Source of the DNA: Thermodesulfovibrionia bacterium
Lineage (GTDB): Bacteria; Nitrospirota; Thermodesulfovibrionia; UBA6902
Length of the DNA: 14,431 nt
NCBI GenBank assembly: GCA_947258735.1
Contig: CAMYJJ010000048.1
Coordinates: 1-14,431, forward strand
Reading direction: 5' to 3'
This document shows, one piece after another, positions 1 through 7,645 of this stretch. The translations under genes and the position numbers were made by a program. The notes below the pieces were generated by a model, which did no database searches, was not told the DNA's origin, and saw only the letters and a list, made by a program, of their open reading frames with translations. How positions within the stretch are numbered: the first letter of the stretch is position 1; every line of letters starts with the position of its first letter.

Positions 1-924
1 GACGTTGAAGGTATAGATGCATTTGGAATAGACAGGGTGGATATTGCAAAAAAGGGAGTGGACGGGTATTTCAAGATGATTTTCGATGACGGGTTTTTTC
101 ATGCTGATCCCCATCCGGGACATATATTTGTTATGCCTGACGGCAGGATAGGGCTGATGGATTACGGCATAGTGGGATGGCTTACCCCTGAACTGATGGA
201 GAACATTGCCAGTGCTTTTCTTGCTGTTCTGTCAAAGAATTATGACCGTCTTGTAGACCTGTATATCGACCTCGGCCTGGTTTCCGATGAAGTCGACATT
301 GACACCTTCAAGAGAGAGTTCAGGTCTGATATTATTTATCTTCTTGAGCCGCTGTATGACCTCTCAATCTCGGAAGTCAACTTCCCTGAGTACCTTGAGG
401 CGCTGACCCATCTTGTGATCAAGCACGGTCTCAAGGTCCCCTCAGAGCTGCTCCTGATGAACAAGACCATGCTTATCCTCGATAATATCGGAAGACAGCT
501 TGACCCTGATTTCAACCTTATGTCAGCTGCAGAACCATATGCAAGAAAGCTCGTGCAAAAGCGTATGAGTCCCCAGCGGATTCTGGACAAATCAAGGGCG
601 AATTTTGAAGAAATAGGAGACCTGCTTGTAGACACGCCACGGCAGATGAACAGGCTTCTGCGAAAGACCTTGCGGGACGATCTCAGTTTTAAAATTGATC
701 CTGTTGGTATGGACAGGCTGATAAAGGACATTGACCGCTCGAGCAACCGCATTGCCTTCAGTTTAATAGTAGCATCAATTATTATAGGTTCATCCATGCT
801 GATACAGTCAGATATCGGGGGAAAAGTCTTTGGGTTTCCAACAATCGGCGCCATAGGGTTTCTGGTTGCTATTATTCTGGGTATAAGACTTCTTATATCC
901 ATCTTAAGGTCAGGACGTCTTTAG
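1..924 (+). CDS. UbiB/ABC1 (AarF/ADCK-like) kinase-fold protein, C-terminal part
   Basis: The frame is open from base 1, so the gene begins outside the window and the GTG at 37 is not its start. The visible 307 residues hold the catalytic-loop motif FFHADPHPGH followed by GLMDYG, the family's counterpart of the kinase DFG motif. A helical region follows, then two C-terminal membrane helices near the end (about IAFSLIVASIIIG and IGAIGFLVAIILG) and a short basic tail. This arrangement is typical of bacterial UbiB, which supports quinone biosynthesis or lipid handling at the inner membrane. The family normally reads HADxHPGN; here the last residue is His (CAT), replacing the Asn expected to ligate the metal. 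Other kinase motifs lie outside the window. A quinone pathway link is family knowledge only; no ubi or men gene is adjacent. Confidence 0.9.
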   Translation, partial: DVEGIDAFGIDRVDIAKKGVDGYFKMIFDDGFFHADPHPGHIFVMPDGRIGLMDYGIVGWLTPELMENIASAFLAVLSKNYDRLVDLYIDLGLVSDEVDIDTFKREFRSDIIYLLEPLYDLSISEVNFPEYLEALTHLVIKHGLKVPSELLLMNKTMLILDNIGRQLDPDFNLMSAAEPYARKLVQKRMSPQRILDKSRANFEEIGDLLVDTPRQMNRLLRKTLRDDLSFKIDPVGMDRLIKDIDRSSNRIAFSLIVASIIIGSSMLIQSDIGGKVFGFPTIGAIGFLVAIILGIRLLISILRSGRL

Positions 925-963
925 TTTACGAGATGGGTTAGCGTCTGTAGTGGAAGCTGCTAT

Positions 964-1071
964 TTGTCACCCTGAATTTATTTCAGGGTCTCACAACATA
1001 TGTAAACATGAGATTCTGGAACCCGATACGGGTCTTTGCTATGGGTCGCTGCGACAAGTTCAGAATGACAG
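964..1071. repeat. Imperfect inverted repeat element (REP/MITE-like), about 105 bp
   Basis: The outer arms TGTCACCCTGAA (965-976) and TTCAGAATGACA (1059-1070) are complementary apart from positions that wobble-pair. Inside, 981-993 and 1009-1021 are also complementary over 13 nt allowing G-T pairs. A separate perfect 8-bp hairpin, ACCCTGAA/TTCAGGGT, sits at 969-989 with a 5-nt loop. Two alternative folds are therefore possible. There is no open frame. It lies between ubiB and the HepT-like gene and may act as a mobile-type repeat or a transcript 3' end; neither hairpin has a clear U-tract. The rest of the 925-1230 spacer is AT-rich and holds the promoter listed separately. Confidence 0.65.
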
Positions 1072-1168
1072 TTATGAAAAGTTTGGATATTAATAACAGG
1101 CATTAATTAACCGGAATATAATTATTTATGAATCTGAAGATAGTATAAATTAGAATAAAAGTAGTAAA

Positions 1169-1198
1169 TTGAATTTATGCTTATAAGATGAATATACT
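1169..1198 (+). promoter_or_regulatory. Candidate sigma-70 promoter for the HepT-like gene
   Basis: TTGAAT (1169-1174), an 18-bp spacer and TATACT (1193-1198) lie 32 nt before the ATG at 1231. A strong ribosome binding site, AGGGAGG (1217-1223), is 7 nt from the start. The gene therefore looks independently transcribed. Confidence 0.5.
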
Positions 1199-1230
1199 AG
1201 AGATAGGACATAATTCAGGGAGGTATTACC

Positions 1231-1668
1231 ATGACGGTTGATGAGTTGAAAACATATTGTAACGGAGAATTCACGCATATTAACAGGATTGTGGATGAGT
1301 TGCATTCAGTTTATAAACCGGACAGCACAGACCACACGGTTACTGAGCAGGCAGCAATTGCGGCCTTTTTAATCAACATATACAGTGGAATAGAAAATAT
1401 ATTAAAGCAGGTGCTTACGTTTGATAAACTGGATGTAGGTGATTCTCCGGACTGGCATGAAAAGGTGTTGCGAAAGTCCGGTGAAATAGCGATATTGCCT
1501 CCTGACCTTATTCAGCTTCTTTCTAAATACCTGGCTTTCAGAAATTATTTTTTATATACCTATATCTTTAATATCAAATGGGACGATATAACATACATGG
1601 TAGATGCGGCCCGGGATGTTGTAGCAAATGTACATTCTGAGGTTGATGATTATATCCAGTCGATTTAA
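1231..1668 (+). CDS. HepT-like (MNT/HepT toxin family, HepT-like domain 2 type) protein, solitary, altered active site
   Basis: A 145-residue all-helical protein. The WHEKVL stretch (75-80) and the later LAFRNYFLYTYIFNIKW stretch (101-117) match the layout I associate with HepT-like domain 2 proteins, whose core reads roughly FRHFFRHAY. HepT toxins are HEPN-fold RNases with an RX4-6HXY motif; the partner MNT antitoxin adenylylates the Tyr. Here R104 and the terminal Tyr (Y111) are kept, but the His position is Tyr (Y109), so RNase activity is doubtful. No MNT nucleotidyltransferase gene is adjacent: the upstream neighbour is ubiB and downstream is an FKBP gene. It may be a relic, an inactive HEPN scaffold, or a member of a catalytically altered subgroup. 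Start at 1231 is well supported by AGGGAGG and a promoter. Identification rests on motif layout, not an alignment. Confidence 0.65.
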   Translation: MTVDELKTYCNGEFTHINRIVDELHSVYKPDSTDHTVTEQAAIAAFLINIYSGIENILKQVLTFDKLDVGDSPDWHEKVLRKSGEIAILPPDLIQLLSKYLAFRNYFLYTYIFNIKWDDITYMVDAARDVVANVHSEVDDYIQSI

Positions 1669-1748
1669 GGGTAAAAGGGTATCTTTAGAGCATTCAATGG
1701 AGAACTGTACTGAAAACATTTATTGAATATTAATCTGTTATCTCATCA

Positions 1749-1773
1749 CTTGAACCCTTGACCCCTTGACTCC
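1749..1773. repeat. Octanucleotide tandem micro-repeat, 3 copies
   Basis: CTTGAACC, CTTGACCC and CTTGACTC run head to tail with a strict 8-nt period (1749, 1757, 1765). They lie in the 193-bp spacer between the HepT-like and FKBP genes. The remainder of that spacer is AT-rich with no other gene. Confidence 0.6.
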
Positions 1774-1814
1774 TATTCCGTTATATCAACATGGATAAAT
1801 ATTTGTTCACGTTC

Positions 1815-1823
1815 TATAATACT
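1815..1823 (+). promoter_or_regulatory. Candidate -10 region for the FKBP/lipoprotein unit
   Basis: TATAAT (1815-1820) overlaps AATACT (1818-1823), about 40 nt before the FKBP start. No convincing -35 is seen at 16-18 bp upstream, so an activator or another -35 may be used. Confidence 0.4.
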
Positions 1824-1861
1824 AGCCTTGTAATCTGAAATTAATAACATGAGGAGGAAAG

Positions 1862-2548
1862 ATGAAAATTATCATTCTATTGATCGGGATATTTGTGCTG
1901 ACACACCCTGGACAGGCAGAGGAGTCACTATTAAAAACCAAAAAAGACAAAATAAGCTATGCCATTGGAATGGATATCGGTAAGAACCTGAAAAAACAAC
2001 CGGTTGAACTTAATCCCGAAACCATCTCCCAGGGACTATGGGACGCAATGAATGACGGCAAGACATTGATGACAGAGCAGGAATACATGGAAACCATGAC
2101 ATCCTTCAGAAATGAATTAAACCAGAAACAGACAGCCCAGATGAAAGAGGCTGGTGATAAGAATAAAAAAGAAGGTGAAAAATTTCTTGCTGATAACAAG
2201 AACAAAGAGGGAGTGCTCACTACGGCAAGCGGCCTGCAATATAAAGTTATTACCAAAGGGACGGGAGCTTCTCCTAAAGCGACGGATACGGTGAGTGTTC
2301 ATTACAAGGGCACCTTGATAGATGGGAAAGAGTTTGATAGCTCCTACCGTCGCGGACAGCCTGCATCATTTCCGGTTAATGGCGTTATTAAGGGCTGGAC
2401 AGAAGCGCTGCAGCTCATGAAAACTGGATCAAAGTGGCAGTTGTTTATCCCCTCAGACCTGGCCTACGGTGAGCGGGGAGCAGGACGTGATATAGGGCCG
2501 AATTCAACACTATTATTTGACGTAGAGCTGCTGTCGATTAAAGAATAA
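1862..2548 (+). CDS. Exported FKBP-type peptidyl-prolyl cis-trans isomerase (FkpA/Mip-like)
   Basis: A 228-residue protein with a Sec signal peptide (about 1-19, cleavage after GQA). An N-terminal FKBP dimerisation-type domain follows (about 25-115; ISYAIGMDIGKNL then charged helices). The FKBP catalytic domain is at about 122-227. The pocket residues of the family are present: VSVHYKGTL (145-152), FDSS (158-161), VIKGW (175-179), AYGERG (201-206) and a C-terminal LLFDVELL strand. It should catalyse proline isomerisation and chaperone folding of envelope proteins in the periplasm, probably as a dimer. The start is set by GAGGAGG directly upstream. The next gene begins 25 nt after its stop on the same strand, so a shared transcript is likely. 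Whether the organism would call it fkpA, mip or fklB cannot be settled from sequence style alone. Confidence 0.93.
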   Translation: MKIIILLIGIFVLTHPGQAEESLLKTKKDKISYAIGMDIGKNLKKQPVELNPETISQGLWDAMNDGKTLMTEQEYMETMTSFRNELNQKQTAQMKEAGDKNKKEGEKFLADNKNKEGVLTTASGLQYKVITKGTGASPKATDTVSVHYKGTLIDGKEFDSSYRRGQPASFPVNGVIKGWTEALQLMKTGSKWQLFIPSDLAYGERGAGRDIGPNSTLLFDVELLSIKE

Positions 2549-2573
2549 TCAGATGCAATTGGAGAAATTATTT

Positions 2574-3035
2574 ATGCTGCAAACGAGAACAATGGTGATC
2601 ATGGTCTTTTTGGTAAGTTTGTTTATCGGATGTTCGGCAATAAGCAGTATCAGGAATGATACAAATACATTAAGGGATTCAAATAAGATAAAGAGCGTGT
2701 CTGTATTACAATTCACCTGTTCAGATTCTGATGTAGCTAATACTGTACGAAACCTTATTATCGATTCTTTACTCACACAATACACCGTGGTCATAGGTAG
2801 TGGAGCAGATGCGGTAATTAAAGGGACAATAATCCTTTCAAGTGATAAGGCTGCCGTTGCTTCTTCAGGATCCCTCACAGATCATATTACGGATATAAAA
2901 GCACAGGTAATAAAAAATAACAGCGTGCTGGATTCTATTACGCACCTGAGCACAAACCTGTCGGTTCCTCATCATACAGAAAGGATGGGGAGAGCCGCGG
3001 GAGAAAAAATAAAAAAAGCACTCGATCGTTACTGA
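2574..3035 (+). CDS. Small lipoprotein of unknown function (CsgG/LpoB-like layout)
   Basis: I choose the ATG at 2574 (153 aa), not the one at 2553. TTGGAG sits 9 nt before 2574, whereas 2553 is only 4 nt from the FKBP stop and lacks a ribosome binding site. The product begins MLQTRT, has a hydrophobic stretch and ends it in LFIGC, a lipobox placing the lipidated Cys at residue 20. Ser at +2 favours outer membrane sorting under the Lol rule. The mature part runs SVSVLQF, then a helix, TVVIGSGADAVIKGTI, and a C-terminal helix. This beta-alpha-beta order with the GADAVIKGTI step resembles the CsgG/LpoB-type lipoprotein fold; the family itself I do not recognise. It likely shares a transcript with the FKBP gene. 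It ends 21 bp from the convergent hydrolase gene with no clear terminator between. Confidence 0.75.
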   Translation: MLQTRTMVIMVFLVSLFIGCSAISSIRNDTNTLRDSNKIKSVSVLQFTCSDSDVANTVRNLIIDSLLTQYTVVIGSGADAVIKGTIILSSDKAAVASSGSLTDHITDIKAQVIKNNSVLDSITHLSTNLSVPHHTERMGRAAGEKIKKALDRY

Positions 3036-3056
3036 ATTGCACAGCGAACAGGACGG

Positions 3057-3608
3057 TTACTTAATTCTCTTTGATATGGTCTTGAACTCGGGGGTGCCTG
3101 CTTTTTCGAGCAGCTGAAACAGGGCGGTTTCCGTGCAGTTGATAACAGCGCCGGCGTCCCGCATCATTTCTATCCCGGTCCTGAAGTCTGCTTTTTTCCT
3201 TGAGCAGACAGCGTCGCTTATCAGATGCACAAAGTATCCCTCCTTAAGAAGACTCAGGCATGTCTGAAGCACACATATATGTGTTTCCATTCCGGTGAGA
3301 ATGATATGGGTCTTTTGCAGGGAAGCGATTTTATCGAGAAAGCCTTCGCCCCTGCAGCAGTCAAACGTTACTTTTTCAAGAGGTGCATATGAAGGAAGGA
3401 CGTCCTTGATCTCAGGAACCGTGGGCCCAAGTCCTTTGGGGTACTGCTCGGTCAGAACGATCGGGAGGTCAATCAGTTTTGCAAGCTCAATCAGATGGCC
3501 GCAATTGTTGTATACCTGCTCTCTTTTTTTCATCGCAGGGACCAGCTTTTCCTGTATATCCACAACCACAAGGGTTGATGAGTCTTTGTTCAGTATGAAT
3601 TTATTCAT
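3057..3608 (-). CDS. Isochorismatase-family cysteine hydrolase
   Basis: A 183-residue single-domain protein of normal family length. The catalytic triad is visible: Asp17 in LVVVDIQEKL, Lys79 in PLEKVTFD and nucleophile Cys112 in GMETHICVLQT. TEQYPKGLGPTVPEI (53-67) matches the YcaC/ISOC-type branch of the superfamily more than pncA or true isochorismatase. The reaction would be hydrolysis of an amide or related bond through a cysteine acyl-enzyme; the substrate is unknown. It is cytoplasmic, with no signal peptide. ATG at 3608 has no good Shine-Dalgarno sequence, but no better in-frame start exists nearby. It lies downstream of acs on the same strand, separated by the inverted octamer array, so it probably has its own transcript or relies on read-through. 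Confidence 0.9.
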   Translation of the reverse strand: MNKFILNKDSSTLVVVDIQEKLVPAMKKREQVYNNCGHLIELAKLIDLPIVLTEQYPKGLGPTVPEIKDVLPSYAPLEKVTFDCCRGEGFLDKIASLQKTHIILTGMETHICVLQTCLSLLKEGYFVHLISDAVCSRKKADFRTGIEMMRDAGAVINCTETALFQLLEKAGTPEFKTISKRIK

Positions 3609-3638
3609 ATTAAATTAGGTGGTATGAGTAACGACTCA

Positions 3639-3746
3639 GGTGCAAAGTGACAAAGGCACAAAGGCACAAAGTATTAACAACAATACATGTAAAATATTTT
3701 GATCTTTTTTTCACTTTGACCCTTTGTTACTATGTGCCTTTGTGCC
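3639..3746. repeat. Inverted octamer arrays forming a long hairpin
   Basis: The left arm is four 8-nt units: GGTGCAAA, GTGACAAA, GGCACAAA, GGCACAAA (3639-3670). The right arm, in opposite orientation, is TCACTTTG, ACCCTTTG, TTACTATG, TGCCTTTG, TGCC (3711-3746). GGCACAAAGGCACAAAGTA (3655-3673) pairs with 3728-3746 at 18 of 19 positions. The 54-nt centre is AT-rich. The element fills most of the acs to hydrolase spacer and could stabilise or end the acs transcript. Confidence 0.75.
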
Positions 3747-3761
3747 TGCATGAGTAGTTAC

Positions 3762-5735
3762 CTACAGTCTTTCTTTTACAAGATTATCAACAACAGATGG
3801 GTCAGCTAGGGTTGATGTGTCGCCAAGTTCATCAACCGCTCCCTGTGCGATCTTTCTCAGGATCCTTCTCATGATCTTTCCGCTTCTGGTCTTTGGCAGG
3901 CCCGGTGCAAACTGCATCTTGTCAGGCGATGCAATTGGTCCGATCTCTTTTCTGATATGTGCCACCAGCGCTTTCTGCAGGTCTTCAGAAGGTTCCTGCC
4001 CTTCCTTCAATGTGACATAAACATAGATGCCTTCACCTTTGATATCATGAGGAAATCCGACAACCGCTGCTTCAGCAACCGTTTCATGACTGACAAGTGC
4101 AGATTCTACTTCTGCTGTTCCTATCCTGTGTCCTGATATGTTGATGACGTCGTCTATTCTTCCCATCAACCAGTAATCACCGTCTTCATCAATACGCGCG
4201 CCGTCACCGGACATATAGGTGCCTGGGAACTGGGAGAAGTACACTTCCTTGACGCGCTTCTGTTCAGGGTCTCCATAGGTCCCTCTGATCATTCCGGGCC
4301 AGGGTCTTTCAATCAGAAGGTAGCCTCCTTCATTTACCCCGGCCGGGGAGCCGTCCTGTTTTACTATTTTGGGGATAACTCCAAAGAATGGTTTGTTGGC
4401 AGAACCGGGTTTAAGGGTCATTGCTCCGGGCAAGGGAGTGATAAGGATGCCGCCTGTCTCAGTCTGCCACCAGGTATCGACTATCGGCAGTTTACTTCTT
4501 CCTACATTCTTGTGATACCACATCCATGCTTCCGGATTAATTGGTTCACCAACAGAACCGAGGACCCTGAGGGAAGAGAGGTCATATTTATTCGGCCACT
4601 CTTCACCTGATCTCATAAGCGCTCTGATAACGGTAGGCGCAGTGTATATCTGGTTTACCTTGTGTTTGTCACACATGTCCCAGAACCTGCCGGCATCGGG
4701 ATAGGTAGGGACACCCTCAAACATTATGCTTGTTGCCCCTTCAGAGAGCGGTCCATATACGATATAACTGTGACCTGTTACCCATCCGATGTCTGCAGTG
4801 CAGAACCAGATGTCGTCTTCATGGTAATCAAATATATATTTAAAGGTCAGGTTTGTGTATACCATGTAGCCGCCGGTTGTATGAAGCACCCCTTTGGGCT
4901 TTCCTGTTGAGCCTGAAGTGTAGAGGATAAAGAGGGGGTCTTCTGCATCCATCTGTTCGGGTTCGCAGAAGTCCTGAATGTCGTCAGCATCCATCTCTTC
5001 ATGCCACCAGATGTCCCTGCCTTCCTTCATATCGATATCACCCACATGTTTGACAACGATCATTTTCTCAACTGAAGGGCATTCATTGAGGGCCTCATCT
5101 GCATTGGCCTTTAAAGGAACGCTCTTGCCGCCCCGGACCCCTTTGTCAGAGGTAACAAGTATCTTGGCCTCACAGTCATTGACCCTGTCTCTTAATGCCT
5201 GTGCGCTGAATCCTCCGAATGTAATGCTGTGGATCGCTCCGACCCTGGCGCATGCAAGCATGGCAATGGCAAGCTCAGGGATCATCGGCATATAAATAGC
5301 AACCCTGTCCCCTTTGACGATACCGTTTTTCTTCAGCACATTGGCAAACCTGTTTACCTCACGGTGAAGCTGTTCGTATGTGTATGTTCTGTTTGAACCG
5401 TCATCAGCCTCCCATAGAATCGCTGTCTTGTCCTTTCTGCCTCTTTCGAGGTGGCGGTCGAGACAATTGACTGAGGCATTGAGCTTGCCGCCCTGAAACC
5501 ATTTGATCTCGGGTTTATGAAAATCATATTCAAGCACCCTGTCCCATTTTTTGTACCACGTAATGTTTTTTTCAGCTATGTCACCCCAGAACCCATCGGG
5601 ATCATCAACAGATTTCTTATACATATCTTCATATTGTTCAATGCTGCCTATATGGGCCTTGCTGCTGATTTCCGCGGATGGTGGAAATGTTCTCTCTTCT
5701 GACGATAAGACTTTAATGGACTCTTTTTCAGTCAT
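3762..5735 (-). CDS. acs: Acetyl-CoA synthetase (AMP-forming)
   Basis: A 657-residue protein, full length for the family. It converts acetate, ATP and CoA to acetyl-CoA, AMP and PPi through acetyl-adenylate. Motifs in order: the N-terminal ACS domain with [17 protein letters not shown] (about 79-95), RGGK (201-204, CoA region), the phosphate loop [11 protein letters not shown] (272-282), [10 protein letters not shown] (420-429) with the Trp that shapes the small acetate pocket, YMSGDGAR then [13 protein letters not shown] (hinge and C-domain), and [11 protein letters not shown], whose Lys620 is the residue reversibly acetylated in studied Acs proteins. AAGGAGG lies 8 nt before the ATG. It is transcribed alone and leftward, divergent from the CBS/DUF294 gene across a 326-bp control region. 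The SSS symporter and a second CBS/DUF294 protein lie about 5-8 kb away on the same strand, which suggests a shared acetate theme. Confidence 0.97.
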   Translation of the reverse strand: MTEKESIKVLSSEERTFPPSAEISSKAHIGSIEQYEDMYKKSVDDPDGFWGDIAEKNITWYKKWDRVLEYDFHKPEIKWFQGGKLNASVNCLDRHLERGRKDKTAILWEADDGSNRTYTYEQLHREVNRFANVLKKNGIVKGDRVAIYMPMIPELAIAMLACARVGAIHSITFGGFSAQALRDRVNDCEAKILVTSDKGVRGGKSVPLKANADEALNECPSVEKMIVVKHVGDIDMKEGRDIWWHEEMDADDIQDFCEPEQMDAEDPLFILYTSGSTGKPKGVLHTTGGYMVYTNLTFKYIFDYHEDDIWFCTADIGWVTGHSYIVYGPLSEGATSIMFEGVPTYPDAGRFWDMCDKHKVNQIYTAPTVIRALMRSGEEWPNKYDLSSLRVLGSVGEPINPEAWMWYHKNVGRSKLPIVDTWWQTETGGILITPLPGAMTLKPGSANKPFFGVIPKIVKQDGSPAGVNEGGYLLIERPWPGMIRGTYGDPEQKRVKEVYFSQFPGTYMSGDGARIDEDGDYWLMGRIDDVINISGHRIGTAEVESALVSHETVAEAAVVGFPHDIKGEGIYVYVTLKEGQEPSEDLQKALVAHIRKEIGPIASPDKMQFAPGLPKTRSGKIMRRILRKIAQGAVDELGDTSTLADPSVVDNLVKERL

Positions 5736-5807
5736 GGGGACATCCTCCTTGTTCTATAATATTAGTATTGTAATTACGTAATGACAGATCGGTTCAGTTG
5801 GAACAGT

Positions 5808-5906
5808 TTTTGCAAAATCAATGCCTGATAATGGTTTTTATAAAAACTAATTATGGTATAAAAAACAACAGGTTAATCATATCACTTGTGCTGTGATTTT
5901 GCAAAA
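5808..5906. promoter_or_regulatory. Paired palindromes in the acs divergent control region
   Basis: TTTTGCAAAATC (5808-5819) and GATTTTGCAAAA (5895-5906) form a perfect 12-bp inverted repeat. Each arm contains the 10-bp palindrome TTTTGCAAAA, with centres 89 bp apart. Between them lies another perfect 14-bp palindrome, GTTTTTATAAAAAC (5834-5847). These could be regulator sites shared by the two divergent genes. The rest of the 5736-6061 spacer is AT-rich, with no open frame of note. Confidence 0.45.
5811..5827 (-). promoter_or_regulatory. Candidate sigma-54 promoter for acs
   Basis: On the - strand, CAGGCATTGATTTTGCA has GG (5825-5824) and GC (5813-5812) exactly 10 nt apart, with TTTGCA matching the -12 element well and AGGCAT matching the -24 element partly (consensus TGGCAC-N5-TTGCA). 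It would place the transcript start about 65 nt before the acs ATG. Nearer the gene, AATACTAAT (5769-5761) could be an alternative -10. No enhancer-binding regulator gene is in the window. Confidence 0.35.
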
Positions 5907-5967
5907 TAAAAATAGAGTTGTTACAAATTGTAAATCAGTCAGAAGAAATGCTACATAAAGTAACGCG

Positions 5968-5998
5968 TTGATTTTAAAAAGTTTCATTATTGAATACT
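5968..5998 (+). promoter_or_regulatory. Weak candidate promoter for the CBS/DUF294 gene
   Basis: TTGATT (5968-5973) and AATACT (5993-5998) are 19 bp apart, 64 nt before the ATG at 6062. The spacing is longer than ideal, so this is tentative. Confidence 0.25.
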
Positions 5999-6061
5999 TA
6001 TCTGACATTTATACGCATTCATTAATGTACAATATGACGATGCAACCCATAGAGGTCTTTC

Positions 6062-7579
6062 ATGGCTGAGCAAACAGAAAATCTGTCAGAAGAAAACAGC
6101 CTTCTGCAGAGCGGCAGCGTCCTGTATAAAATCGCATCATTCAGTTACAGTGAAAATATCGAACGGCTTATGAACAGGAATGTTTTCCTCTGTAGCCCTG
6201 ATGATTCGGTCCAGTTTGTTGCAAAGGAAATGGCTGGAAGGGGCATTTCATCTGTGATTGTAGCAGACAAGGGAGGGGTCCCGGTAGGCATAGTAACCGA
6301 ACGGGACATGGTAAGAAAAGTAGTTGCGGATGGTGAAGTATGTGATATAAGTAAAAAAATCTCTGACATCATGTCAGCTGATCCGGTATGTCTGTCTCCT
6401 GATGATTCCCTGTTTGACTCGCTGTATGCCTTTTCCACCCATAATATTAAGCACCTGCCGGTTGTAAGGGACGGGAATATTAAGGGCATCATTTCACTGA
6501 GGCAGATTATGAAGCTCCGTTATTCTGAGCCGTTTGTTCTCATAGGGGAACTTGAGCAGGCCCGGTCTCTTAACGAATACAAGAAGATAAAAGAGGACAT
6601 GATCGACCTTGTCCATGAAAAACTCTCTTCAAGGGTTGATCCTGTTGATGTAGTGAATATGCTGTCCCTTATTAATTATCATATACACAAAAAATTATTG
6701 ATTAACGTTATTGACAGCCAGCAAAGCGTACCGCCTGTTGATTACTGCTTCTTTGTCACCGGCAGTCATGGACGAAAGGAAAATCTTTTATTCCCTGACC
6801 AGGACTTTTGTGTTATTACCGGAGACCATGATGAAAGCAGAACAGAAGAAGTCGACTCCTATTTTGAAAAGGTGTCGCAGGAATTTTCAGAGGCCCTGAA
6901 TGAGGTCGGCTTTGTCTTCTGTCCCGGAAATGTCATGGGGCAGAACCCGGACTGGCGAAGGCCTTTGTCACAGTGGATGCAATTTGTAACGGACGTTTTT
7001 AAGAGGGAAGGGCCCTATACAGTAAGATATATGACCCTGATTTTTGACTCTGCCCCTCTTTATGGTAATGAATCACTTTTTAACCGGTATATTGACCACG
7101 CATATGACAACCTTTCAAAAAACAATCATGTTCTGAGGCAAATGCATGATGAAGAGGAAGGGCGGCATAAGGTGCCCCTCGGGATCTTTCATACATTTAT
7201 CACTGAGAAAGATAAAGAACATAAAAAAGTGATAGATATGAAAAAAAGCGGGCTAATCTTTCTGATCGAGTCAGCCCGTATTCTTGCGCTCAAGCATCGT
7301 ATCAGGGAAACTTCAACACTGGCAAGACTGCAGGCTCTTGTGAAAAACGGTGTTATCCATGGTGATGACGCGGAGTATTTTGAAAACGCATACAGGGTCA
7401 TTCTGCATCATACCCTGATGGCCCAAGCCGACAACTACCTTCATAAAGGTGAGGCAGATTATTATCTTAATCCCTATGAACTTTCCGAACGAAGCCAGGA
7501 GATTCTGAAGCAGGCGTTTAAGGCAATATCAAGGCTTCAGGAGCTGGTTGGCAGTGATTTCGGGGAGCTGATATTGTAA
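6062..7579 (+). CDS. CBS-pair / DUF294 nucleotidyltransferase-like signalling protein, catalytic motif intact
   Basis: A 505-residue soluble protein. The N-terminus (1-35) is unassigned. A CBS pair follows (about 36-87 and 102-155; GISSVIVADKGGVPVGIVTERDM and HNIKHLPVVRDGNIKGIIS). Next is a DUF294 nucleotidyltransferase domain (about 170-330) and a helical DUF294 C-terminal domain (about 350-500). The GlnD/GlnE-type motif reads GSHGRKE (234-240) with DQD at 246-248, so the metal-binding Asp pair is present. CBS pairs usually sense adenine nucleotides. The target nucleotidylated, if any, is unknown. Divergent from acs; in other bacteria such proteins occur beside acetate permease and acs genes, so adenylate-linked control of acetate use is a reasonable but unproven role. 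AGAGG precedes the ATG. It ends at a hairpin terminator facing the next gene. Confidence 0.88.
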   Translation: MAEQTENLSEENSLLQSGSVLYKIASFSYSENIERLMNRNVFLCSPDDSVQFVAKEMAGRGISSVIVADKGGVPVGIVTERDMVRKVVADGEVCDISKKISDIMSADPVCLSPDDSLFDSLYAFSTHNIKHLPVVRDGNIKGIISLRQIMKLRYSEPFVLIGELEQARSLNEYKKIKEDMIDLVHEKLSSRVDPVDVVNMLSLINYHIHKKLLINVIDSQQSVPPVDYCFFVTGSHGRKENLLFPDQDFCVITGDHDESRTEEVDSYFEKVSQEFSEALNEVGFVFCPGNVMGQNPDWRRPLSQWMQFVTDVFKREGPYTVRYMTLIFDSAPLYGNESLFNRYIDHAYDNLSKNNHVLRQMHDEEEGRHKVPLGIFHTFITEKDKEHKKVIDMKKSGLIFLIESARILALKHRIRETSTLARLQALVKNGVIHGDDAEYFENAYRVILHHTLMAQADNYLHKGEADYYLNPYELSERSQEILKQAFKAISRLQELVGSDFGELIL

Positions 7580-7591
7580 TGCATCATCGGG

Positions 7592-7625
7592 ATATCGAGG
7601 TTGAACCTCGATATGGACTCCTTTT
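7592..7625 (+). terminator. Hairpin between convergent genes
   Basis: ATATCGAGGTT (7592-7602) and AACCTCGATAT (7604-7614) form an 11-bp inverted repeat with a 1-nt centre, followed by a short CCTTTT. It lies 13 nt after the CBS/DUF294 stop and before the end of the opposite gene. The weak T-tract makes it a modest rightward terminator. Confidence 0.6.
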
Positions 7626-7645
7626 AATGTGATTTCCCTGCCTTC

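Noticed and set aside
336..902. 188-aa open frame on the - strand inside the UbiB gene
   Set aside because: Antisense to a clear family member, no recognisable motif and no ribosome binding site; a shadow frame.
2553..2573. ATG at 2553 as lipoprotein start
   Set aside because: No ribosome binding site; the ATG at 2574 has TTGGAG at good spacing and gives a shorter, more typical lipoprotein signal.
3639..3746. CRISPR-like array
   Set aside because: Units are 8 nt without spacers, in inverted orientation, and no cas gene is present.
6062..7579. Possibility that the DUF294 nucleotidyltransferase is the MNT antitoxin partner of the HepT-like protein
   Set aside because: It is a large CBS/DUF294 protein more than 4 kb away, not a small MNT, and family context ties it to acetate genes.
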